DNA of 64,000 nucleotides from Plectrocnemia conspersa (lineage: Eukaryota; Arthropoda; Insecta; Trichoptera; Polycentropodidae): the NCBI GenBank assembly GCA_009617715.1, contig VTFK01000140.1:1154502-1218501 (forward strand), read 5' to 3'. A model generated the notes under the pieces. That model saw only the letters and a program-made list of their open reading frames with translations. It searched no databases and had not been told where the DNA came from. Shown piece after piece: positions 38,174-46,740 of the stretch (positions within the stretch are counted from its first letter, which is position 1; every line of letters begins with the position of its first letter). The translations under genes and the position numbers were made by a program.

Positions 38174-38692
38174 ATGACGTCACAAAATTTTTCAACAATG
38201 ACTGAATGTAAATACCCGCCGCCAAGAGCATCATACAGTTTACGATGTGCAAATTTCTCCTCGTGCGTGACTACTGGTATCTTCGGGCTGCTAAATTCTC
38301 AACAATTATTCGACGTTGCTGTGGTAGCAGAAGGAGAAAGATTCTACCTTCATAAATTGGTTCTATCCATTCACTCAAACGTATTTTTGGAGTACTTCAA
38401 GAATCATCCATCATGCTCTGAATTGACTCTTAATGGCGTTAATTGGATCATGTTAAGAAACTTAATAGTATATATGTACCGAGGGGTGGTTGATATCAAG
38501 AAAGAAGATCATGATTTATTTTTTTATACCGCCCGAATACTTCAGATTAATGGTCTAGACGAATACCGACCAGAATCATCTCAAGGAATCGTCAAGCAAG
38601 AAGTACCTCGAGCTAATTACGAACAGAGCGACGATGTAATCGTAGTGTATAGTGGTCAAGTTCCAAAAATTATAATGAAACAGGAACATTAA
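38174..38692 (+). CDS. BTB/POZ-only protein, intronless
   Basis: A 172-residue protein with a BTB domain at about residues 45-130. The usual landmarks are all there: LFDVAVVAEG (45-54), LHKLVLS (59-65) with the charged HK pocket, a central hydrophobic pair of helices, and YMYRGVV (100-106), then ILQINGL. This is the tramtrack/bric-a-brac type found at the N-terminus of insect BTB transcription factors, but no zinc finger, HTH or kelch follows. The tail (131-172) holds VKQE and MKQE plus a hydrophobic VIVV after two Asp. The start at 38174 was chosen because the domain begins soon after it. An in-frame ATG at 38078 would add 32 Arg/Pro-rich residues encoded by GC-rich DNA, probably leader. The coding frame is intact. 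Intronless structure suggests a retrocopy or lineage-specific gene. ATTAAA at 38757-38762 may end the transcript. Confidence 0.8.
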   Translation: MTSQNFSTMTECKYPPPRASYSLRCANFSSCVTTGIFGLLNSQQLFDVAVVAEGERFYLHKLVLSIHSNVFLEYFKNHPSCSELTLNGVNWIMLRNLIVYMYRGVVDIKKEDHDLFFYTARILQINGLDEYRPESSQGIVKQEVPRANYEQSDDVIVVYSGQVPKIIMKQEH

Positions 38693-39083
38693 AAATTGAC
38701 GGAATGTATACTACTTTTGTATTTTATTTCATATTATTTCTGCTGTATTTTGTTTGATTAAATATATTATTCAGTAAAAACAATATTTGTTTTTGATTTC
38801 ATACGATATTTGAAACTTGAATACAATATTCTGAAAATTTAGACAACTGGATATAATCTAACCTTTTTAATATATTTTGAGAAGTGAGATAATTCAATTA
38901 TTCCTGTAAGCAATTTATGCTTCTACACCGTAGACAATTACAAGATCGTAAACACCACAAACAAGAAATTGACAGCCACGATGCCCTCAGAAGAGAAGAG
39001 TAGACAGCAAATATTTTTGGTAAATTCGACTTTTTTTAATCAACGTATGTATATGTGCATTCAGGAGCATGTACTAATTTTTT

Positions 39084-39195
39084 CACCGGGGTAACTCAGC
39101 CATTTGTCGGTAGTTCTCGTTATTAATGTGATGTCTTCGGCGTATCGCAAGTTCGACAGTCCTTTTCCTTCAATCAATATCCAATGCCCATTCCT
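39084..39195 (-). pseudogene. non-LTR reverse transcriptase fragment (YxDD region)
   Basis: The minus strand reads GKGLSNLRYAEDITLI and then TRTTDKWLSY in one frame. L-NLR(Y/F)A-D--LI is the catalytic palm motif C of non-LTR RTs, here AED in place of ADD, so it is already inactivated. No other RT motifs are recognised nearby. Confidence 0.6.
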
Positions 39196-39494
39196 TTATA
39201 TATTCTCTGTAGTTAATAAATAGATAGACAAATGACCACGTATTACCATAGCATCCGCACAACGTCGTCAATTTTAGATATTGCGTTAAAAGACGTCCTC
39301 GAACAACAATTTCCAAGATAACCATTTTTGTAATGTTCTTCTTTCATACTTTTAAAATCTGGTCATATTAGTTAAGGGTAGATCTCAGATATGCAATGCA
39401 TCCAGGCTTTCCTCGGACCAACTTCCTGTATTTTTTACACTGGAGGGTGAGTTTTTAAGATTGTTTTAAGGTTTGAGAACCCTAAGGGGTGATG

Positions 39495-40093
39495 ACTTCG
39501 TAGCCAGTGAGACGCTCAGTTGAATCTAGTTAGAGTTTTATTACATTATATTATGTTTACATATGCGACAGACGATACATAGCGAGATGTTTCCCATGCG
39601 CAGTGGTGGAGAAGCTGACGGAAGTATGATGTAAGTGTACGATCCTCAGAATTCTGATTGGTGTGGCAGCGACAGTTGTTCTCCCGAAATTGTGGGAAAT
39701 GGCAAAATAAATTTCCACAAAGCAAATGATATTGGCCTGAAATCAATGGTAAAAATAACTGAATTAAAATTTAATGAAAGAGACAAAATTCTTCCACTTT
39801 CTACAGTTAACAGATTCAAGGTAAATTATTGTAAAATTGCTGTAAATTCATTGCTACTTTTTCAGATAAACAAAGGGTTTGACGATTATCTTAAGGAATA
39901 TCTACAGTATGAATTAAGTCTATACCCAACACTTCGTAGCCGGTGAGACGCTCAGTAGAATCTAGTGAGGTTTATTACATTATATTGTTTAGATATGTTG
40001 CGACAGACGATAAATAGCGAGATGTTTCCTATGCGCAGAAGTATGATGTAAATGAACGATCCTCAGAGTTCTGATTGGTGTGGCAGTGACAGT
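39495..40093. mobile_element. LTR-like direct repeats flanking a transposon ORF fragment
   Basis: Two direct copies, 39495-39675 and 39931-40093, both start ACTTCGTAGCC and end GGCAG(C/T)GACAGT, and they differ by substitutions and small deletions. Read on the minus strand each has a GTAATAAA signal, as an LTR would. Between them the + strand frame (about 39690-39925) encodes INFHKANDIGLKSM, KFNERDKILPLSTV and DDYLKEYLQYELSLYP. This looks like a fragment of an uncharacterised transposon-associated protein rather than gag or pol. No clear target duplication is seen around the pair, so the unit is not proven to be one element. Confidence 0.45.
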
Positions 40094-40665
40094 CTATTCT
40101 GCGTGCGGTCATGGAGTAGCTGGCGGCGAGATGTGTGCGTCCATGATTGTGTTGTCCGCGGGCGGCGACTTGTGTCTGCCTTCTCATCATCAGAGTCCAT
40201 GCTTTAGTATCCAGGGCTGCAAACTAATCACAATTATGCAGCGATCATCCAGCCAATCGCTGCAGTCGCTTCTTTGAACGGCGAATTAGGTATACCACTT
40301 TAGAAAGCGACAATCGCTTGATAGGCATTGTTCAAGATCTGATGTTTATTATATCCGTGACCATTTCGCAATAAAGAAATATTCTTTGTGACAGAGAATA
40401 TTTACAGTAAGAACAAAACTCGGTGTTATTTATGTGATTTTCTGGTCGTAACGAGAGCTTTGGGTGTGGTCCCATCCTTTACGTTATTGTCTTGATTCTT
40501 TATTGATGGATTATCATTTTCGTCACAGTAAATTAGCGTAAGTTTTGAGAAAAAGACCCTTTCAAATGTAGGCATCCGTGTGTGATCACCACCTTGTCTT
40601 AAGCAATAATGATTGGAAGGGTTTTAATAATATTGCAGTCCCGTCTAGCGGTTAAATGTTAGAAC

Positions 40666-40986
40666 CAGGGCTGTGGAGTCGTTAAAAAAAAACACGACTC
40701 CGATTCCGATATTTACCAGTAACACGACTCCACTCCGACTCCGACTCCGACTCAAAAAAGTTTAATTTTATCAGGTATTTTTGGTGTTCGTCTACACGTT
40801 TTATATGCATACGCTATACACATTCATTATTACGCAATTCAAATTTCATAAATTTCATAATTAAAAAAAATGCATTTTATATAAAAAAATGTTCGGGGTC
40901 GCTCATTTTTCACGACTCCGACTCCAACTCCGGCCAAAACACCACGACTCCACGACTCCAACTCCGACTCCGACTCCACAGCCCTG
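40666..40986. mobile_element. 321-bp hAT MITE with GACTCC subterminal repeats
   Basis: Both ends read inward CAGGGCTGTGGAGTCG. The 8-bp duplication GTTAGAAC flanks it exactly (40658-40665 and 40987-40994). Repeated CGACTCC/GGAGTCG hexamers sit next to both termini. The AT-rich middle is non-coding. Intact termini and duplication point to a recent insertion. Confidence 0.95.
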
Positions 40987-41224
40987 GTTAGAACTACCCC
41001 AATGGATACTAAATCAATCTACGATGATATTCATTATTTAACAAAAGATATATGAAAAAAGAGCATTAAAATAATTAAAATAGAGAAAATGACAGCTGAT
41101 AACGAAGGTGATTTTGATTTGGCTTTATGCGTGTATTCGTTCAACCACGGGCTCAACTTTCTGGCTACCAAGCAATGTTGCCTACCTAACATTCCTGCGT
41201 TCGCCAAATAAGTCATCACATCAT

Positions 41225-41850
41225 TCTCTCATTGCTTCTGAAAAATAATAGAAATCAATTAGAACCAAGAACATAAAAAGTTGTAAGCCGTGCACAATAT
41301 TCTTACTTATAATTCATAAATGCAATTTGAATGTCATAAGCGAACAAGAAAAATATACTTTTATATGATATTTTACATAAATAATAAGGTACATTAACAA
41401 AGAAATGTAATACGTACGTGTGTTTGAATTTTAAGTTAACGTCAATAATAGCAACATAGGTGATTCTTAAGCTGAATACGTTGGTTTTCAGTTTGCTGGG
41501 GTAAAATAATCGCTGTATATGTGTTAATCAAAGTAATTGCTTCTGAAAAATAATTGTAAACAGTAAGAACTATTGTATATACAATAGTAAAACATTAAAC
41601 ACTATGCATCTACTTACATAATCCATAAATGCAATTTAAAAATGACAACTGAAGAAAAAAATATAATAAAAGTTACCTTAATTGAACGTGTAGATAAGCA
41701 ACTATTTTTCAACGGGTAAGTTGAGGCAATATGTAATATTCGTGTTGTTTGCAATACATAAATGTAATTATATCTCGCATTGTTTATGAAAATTAACTGT
41801 AAACTGTAAGGAAGTATTATACGTGTAATAATAAAAAATAGTGATATTGA
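41225..41850. repeat. diverged tandem repeat, about 300-bp spacing
   Basis: The word GCTTCTGAAAAATAAT followed by CAGTAAGAAC/CAATTAGAAC and ATAA(T)CCATAAATGCAATTT occurs at about 41229 and 41537, and a weaker form (TGAAAATTAACTGTAAACTG) at about 41784. No coding frame persists across the units. Origin is unknown. Confidence 0.4.
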
Positions 41851-42507
41851 TATTTTAAGGAAGATAATCACAGGTAATATGTGAATATCGGCTTTTTATA
41901 TTTTTAATGAATATTAGCTAATATTAGAGTGATAATACATTTGTAGTACTTTTAATGATAGCTTTTATTTGCTGTGTATAATTATAAATGTCAAATAGCA
42001 TATGTGATAACCAAGTTAAATGAAATTGTCAAGCCGAAGTGAATTAAACATAAGCATTTGGTCCTAGAATGTCAATAATAATTTTGTTAAAATAACCATG
42101 CTATACTCGCCCCCATGCGCTCAACGTTTTGCATAATCTTCAACTTATACTGTATAAAAGATAGCTACTGTGGTTAGATATCTGTTCGCTGCTTATTTAT
42201 TTGAAATGTAGATTCTGTCGCTTACACTCTGTCGCTCACGACGGAGCTTAATTTACGACGCAAAATCTGACAGTCAATAGCGACAAATGTCAGATTTTAA
42301 AAAAAGTCCCGCAAATTTCATAACTAGTAATCCCAATCGTGACCTAGCAAAATCTTTATTTTATTGATTAAAACTAATAAGTACCCGAAAAGATCTTTTA
42401 AAAATTATGGCTCTCTACAAAAAATACAAATATGATAAAAAATATTTAATATATTAATATTTAAAACAAAAAAAAAACGAAAAAACTCAAAATGATAATA
42501 TTTTATA

Positions 42508-42600
42508 CAGGGCTGGCCCGAGGTGCCGTGATACCAAATAAAGCCGCAATATTCACTTTAAATTATCAAACAATGTTGTTAAAGAATATAATCTGATATT
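42508..42600. mobile_element. truncated inverted copy of the 42793-43180 hAT MITE
   Basis: It starts CAGGGCTGGCCCGAGG and continues GTGATACCAAATAAAG, matching the complement of the right end of the neighbouring element with an internal deletion. Only one terminus is preserved. Confidence 0.7.
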
Positions 42601-42792
42601 ATTTGTTGCGCTGATGCTCTGACCTGAGCGATTCGCTCTAAAGCAATAAAAACATGTATATATTATTTATATTTGATACGAGTTAAAGTGAAGTCGGGCT
42701 GTTGAAAGATTAACAGTATGGAGAGGAGAACACCGACAGCAATCCTACATAGTTAAGTTCGTTATTAAACGACTAAACTTCATATATACCGG

Positions 42793-43180
42793 CAGGGCCG
42801 GCCCTAGGTTATTTGGCACCCCAGGCAAAAACTAAATTTGCGCCCCCCCCTCCCTATTAATACTTTAATAAATCATTACATGAGCACAAAAATATAATTC
42901 AAAATTAAGTAATCTAATATTATAATTGACACCATATTATTTTTTGCGATTGTGGGTATTTAAGAATTTGTAGTTTTATTTTCGTCGCGATTTTTTACGC
43001 GTGAAATAATCTAAAGAGTGCACAGTAGTGTATACAAAAAAATAATATCAAATTATATTCTTTAACAATATTGTTTGATAATTTTAGTGAATATTGCTCC
43101 TTTATTTGGTATCACGGCGCCCCACAAGATCTAGCACCTCAGGCGATCGCCTGTACTGCCTGCCCCTCGGGCCGGCCCTG
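42793..43180. mobile_element. 388-bp hAT MITE with CAGGGCCGGCCC termini
   Basis: The termini CAGGGCCGGCCC are perfectly inverted. The 8-bp duplication TATACCGG lies at 42785-42792 and 43181-43188. GC-rich ends flank an AT-rich core. It is non-coding. A related truncated copy sits 200 bp to the left in inverse orientation. Confidence 0.95.
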
Positions 43181-43274
43181 TATACCGGTCATTGATTGGC
43201 TAGGTACACTGTTCCATATTTTTCAACTTTATATAAGTCGAGCATCGTCTACTGTTCACCGGTTAGGTTGATAC

Positions 43275-44391
43275 TTTAGGGGTGTATTGGTGACGGGTGG
43301 CAATGAGACACAGATTGAGCCGCTGCAGTAATATTTATTTAACGGTTAACGGTGTTTACATGGTTAGAATGGGGCGGACGCGCGACGGCACGCGTCCGAA
43401 CCCTTACAAGCTTGCCGGTAGAGAGAGAGCCGTCACAACACCGCTATTTCTGCGCCGACCAGTTTTGGCCATAACAAATCTATATTGGCCCCCATACGGC
43501 TCCGGCCCTAGCAATTTACAATTGCGAACTATAACCAGGGGAGGTATGGGGGCATTTGGCGCTGCTGTTGATTAAATGCTGGCGGCGCAAAAAGTAGCAA
43601 AGTCGTGACGTATGGTGTGGCGGCGCGGCCTCCAGTGACGCGCGGCGTGCTTCGCTCAAAGCCGAGTGGAACACGTGTAGACCCGGGCGGCGCGTAGGGC
43701 TCCAGGGGGCGCGAGAAGAACGGGCATGTCCGGGAGCACCTTTCGGGGCCCTGTGGTGCGTCGGTGCAGCTACACAGGGCGCGCGCGTGACGGGCCCCGA
43801 ACATGCGGTTCGAGCTCGAGTCGCGGGGCGTAGCCCCACGGGTGCGTGACGGGTCACGCGTGGTCCACTCGAGCCTGGTCTACGGCAGCACTTCGGTGGC
43901 TTCTCGCTGGAGGCGCGTGGTGGCGCCGGATGCTTCCTGGGTCACGTGGTCGGCGGCGGCGGCGGCTGACGATGGCGGCTCATGGTCGGAGGCGCAGGCC
44001 CATCGTCTTGGTGGTCCGCCAGCTCGAGTCCGGATCCAGGGAAGCACCGGCGGGATGGCAGCAAACAGCTCAGCAGCGGCTCGGCTTTTGTACTGCAGCG
44101 GCGTCTGTGTCTGCCATTTTGAATCTGACTCCATGTACGTGCTCAGGATCACGTCGCAGGTTACCAATTTAGGGGTATATGATGATGGCGGGTGGCAATG
44201 AGACACAGATTGAGCCGCTGCAGTAATATTTATTTAACGGTTAACGGTGTTTACATGGTTAGAATGGGGCGGACGCGCGACGGCACGCGTCCGAACCCTT
44301 ACAAGCTTGCCGGTAGAGAGAGAGCCGTCACAACACCGCTATTTCTGCGCCGACCAGTTTTGGCCATAACAAATCTATATTGGCCCCCATA
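43275..44391 (-). mobile_element. non-autonomous LTR retrotransposon with near-identical LTRs
   Basis: Read on the minus strand: 5' LTR 44391-44168, internal region 44167-43497, 3' LTR 43496-43275. The LTRs (222-224 bp) run TATGGGGGCC..CCCTAAA, carry an AATAAA, and are virtually identical, so the insertion is recent. The 4-bp duplication ATAC flanks it (43271-43274 and 44392-44395). Right after the 5' LTR comes TTGGTAACCTGCGACGTG, a plausible primer-binding site starting TGG. The internal 670 bp is very GC-rich. It carries a leader with CATGGAGTCAG and the start of a gag-like frame (MADTDAAAVQ, with an Ala/Glu-rich continuation AAAELFAAIPP in a shifted frame) and no pol. It must be mobilised in trans. 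Ty3/gypsy affinity is inferred from the layout and 4-bp duplication. Confidence 0.85.
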
Positions 44392-44404
44392 ATACTTTTG
44401 TAAG

Positions 44405-44629
44405 TTTAGGGACGGTGATGGTGACGGGTGGCAATCATACACAGATTTAGCCGCTGCAGTAATGTTTTATTGATGATATTTGAGGTTGTTTACATTTTAA
44501 AAAAGGGAGGATGCGAGGCAATGCGTCCGAACGCCAGGAAGATTGCCAGTGTAGATAGAAAATTGACACGCCAGTGCTATTCAAGTGCCGACCAGTTTTG
44601 GCCATAACAAATTTAAATCGGCCCCCATA
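44405..44629 (-). mobile_element. solo LTR of the same family (duplication TAAG)
   Basis: A single LTR, more diverged than the pair at 43275-44391 but with the same ends and the shared words GGCCAAAACTGGTCGGC and ATTACTGCAGCGGCT. It is flanked by TAAG at 44401-44404 and 44630-44633. Its inter-LTR recombination product status is inferred from the clean 4-bp duplication. Confidence 0.85.
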
Positions 44630-44633
44630 TAAG

Positions 44634-45091
44634 CAACATGTAAACTATATCAATCGTAAATAAAAACATTATTACAACGACTCAACCTGTATCTAATTGT
44701 TACCTGTCACCATCCCGTCGCCAAATTAGTAATCTACGACGTAATACCTGAGCACATGGAGTCAGTTCAAAATGGCTGACACAGACGCCGCTGCAGTACA
44801 ACAAAGCCGAGCCGCTACAGAGTTGCTTGCTGCCATCCCGCCAGAGCTTTTCTGCATTTGGACTTGAGCTGGTAAACTACCCAGACGATGGACATGTCCA
44901 TGTTAGCCACCGTCGCCGTTGAGAGCTGCCATCGACAGGCGCCGCAACGCGCCTCCAGCGAGAAGCCACCAAAGCGCCGCTGTATATCAAGCTCGACTGG
45001 ACCACGTGTGACCCGTCACGCATTCGTAGGGCTGCGCCCCCGCGACTCGTAGCCCTTAACGCATGTCCGGAGCCCAACGCGCGCGCGCCCT
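44634..45091 (+). mobile_element. older + strand copy of the LTR family (target of nested insertions)
   Basis: The 3' half of an LTR (44634-44722) is followed by the leader (GTAATCTACGACGTAATACC, CATGGAGTCAG) and a gag-like start at 44773 (MADTDAAAVQQSRAATELL, stop after about 30 codons). This runs to 45091, where similarity to the young copy's internal region ends. Its opposite orientation makes 43777-45091 look like a large inverted repeat. The LTR's front part lies to the left of both younger insertions, which split it. Confidence 0.75.
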
Positions 45092-45323
45092 TGCAAGAAA
45101 AATATCAGGTGACTTACGAGAGTTACGAGATAAATAACAGGTGATTCACTAATTAGTCGCTGGCGTTTAAAGGGTACGAATATATTATTAATATAATTAT
45201 AGATATCGTCGAAGAACCAGAAAACGATTATGAAGCGAAATAAAATCCAGTCCCATTCACTGCACATATAATTCTTGAAGGTCTTAAATTTTTCAGTAAA
45301 TTAGAAAAATAACTTCTACTTAA

Positions 45324-45655
45324 GGCTGATTTACCCGATGCCAGTCAAGGTTGCCAGTCACTGGATGCCAGCGACTAGCACCACATAAACGCTTAACGCA
45401 AGTCACCGGAGAAGCCAATGCGTCACTGGTACGCTAGCAGCTGGCAGCATCAGCAGAACAACTATTTATGTTTTACTGGCACGCCAGCTCCCTCTTTCAC
45501 CACACTATCATACTAGCACAAGGTGAGTGGTGACAAGAGTTATTTCAGTTGGTGGTACCGTACAAACGGTAAGGCGCCAGTGGACTGGAATGCCAGTGTC
45601 CCGCCAATCAACTTTCAACTGGCATCCCAGCAACTGGTAGAGTGTAAATCAGCCC
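45324..45655. mobile_element. 332-bp TTAA-flanked MITE with GCCAGT repeats
   Basis: TTAA lies at 45320-45323 and 45656-45659. Both ends read inward GGCTGATTTAC (the right end with one extra G). The hexamer GCCAGT and its complement recur many times, mostly near the ends. It is non-coding. The family is distinct from the CCCTTTGAGCAG elements at 8282 and 25108, although both use TTAA. Confidence 0.85.
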
Positions 45656-46379
45656 TTAATGATACAAATTCTGAAAGACCGTTAAATTATAAGGCGAGCT
45701 TGAGAAGTGTCTATACGAACATCAAAAAAATCACCACACAGTTTAATCACTGATTTATTTATTAAAAAAAAAAGATCAAAACAGAACGATAATGAAGGTG
45801 ATGCTAGTTTTAATTGTAAATAACCATTGTTTTTATCATGGTATATCTGATGCGCATATTATATTTGCTTGTGATAAAAGCGATTTCGATGTAACTAATA
45901 TTATCTACCGACGATAGTTTGAATGAAGATATGTTATAAACATTGTTACTTTTAACTAAAATTAAAGTTTGAGTCTTAAAATTATATTTAGAACCTTAAA
46001 TTTAATTTTGTAGACTTTATTATATCCCTAAATTGTGAATAAAATTTTTTTGGTGCAATTCTGTGCATATTTCAATCCACCGTTTCAGAGTCATTTGTCA
46101 TTTTTTTTTATCGTAATATGTGTGTTTTTTATGCGAAATCTTATGGAATACTTCTAACGCATAAAAAGAGATCCCAGTGTATTACTAGCAATTTTGCAGA
46201 CTAAAAGGCGAGAACGCGACATATTAAATACTATGTATTTATAAATATTTTTTTTAGTTTGTTAAATTTATTTTATTTTACCACTTACATATTATTTTTA
46301 AAGTGAAATTTGTAGTCAAAATATTTCCACCTGCATCAGCGTTGGTTGCCCTATCATGGCCGATTAGCGTTTGTTTAAG

Positions 46380-46740
46380 ACCTCACCGATCCGGCCGGGT
46401 GTGTCTCTAGCGAGTGGCCGTGCGCGTCTCGCGTGACGTGTCTTCCGGCCTGTGTCCGCCGCCTGCGCATCGAGGTAATCAGCGCCGGCAGCCCCCGGGG
46501 GATGCGGCCCGAGGCGGAGGGACTCCGTCGGCCGGCGCGCTAGGCGGCGCCCCCGACGCGCACCGCGGTGACGCATCCGCATATCGACCACCATGGCCGA
46601 CGGCCCTTCCGGCTCGGGCCCCACGCCCCCTCTTTCGCGACTCAACCGCGACAGCTTTCAGCTAGCTAAATAAAAGTCGTCACTTAGACGCGCGCAGCTG
46701 TCGGCGAGCGACCTGCGACGCGGGCGTTGACCGTAAAGCC
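46380..46740 (+). promoter_or_regulatory. isolated GC-rich CpG block, possible Cdc42 promoter / first exon
   Basis: About 360 bp of very GC-rich, CpG-dense DNA stands alone in AT-rich surroundings, 5.2 kb upstream of the Cdc42 coding start on the same strand. It contains a good splice donor (CGAG then GTAATC at 46475). Cdc42 has an acceptor in its leader at 51903, so an upstream untranslated exon is required somewhere. A 26-codon ORF at 46593-46673 (MADGPSGSGP start) has a strong ACCATGG context and ends in an AATAAA-containing word. The block could equally be an exon of an unrecognised gene or an insertion, and no terminal repeats are seen. Confidence 0.35.

Noticed and set aside
37873..38175. 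Minus-strand ORF overlapping the BTB leader
   Set aside because: Antisense of the GC-rich leader with Arg-rich low-complexity translation; no recognised family.
43516..44206. Long GC-rich ORFs on both strands
   Set aside because: They fall within the LTR element; overlapping opposite-strand frames in GC-rich DNA lack stops by composition.
46364..46645. 93-codon minus-strand ORF in the GC block
   Set aside because: Arg/Pro-rich composition expected from GC-rich DNA; no recognised motif.
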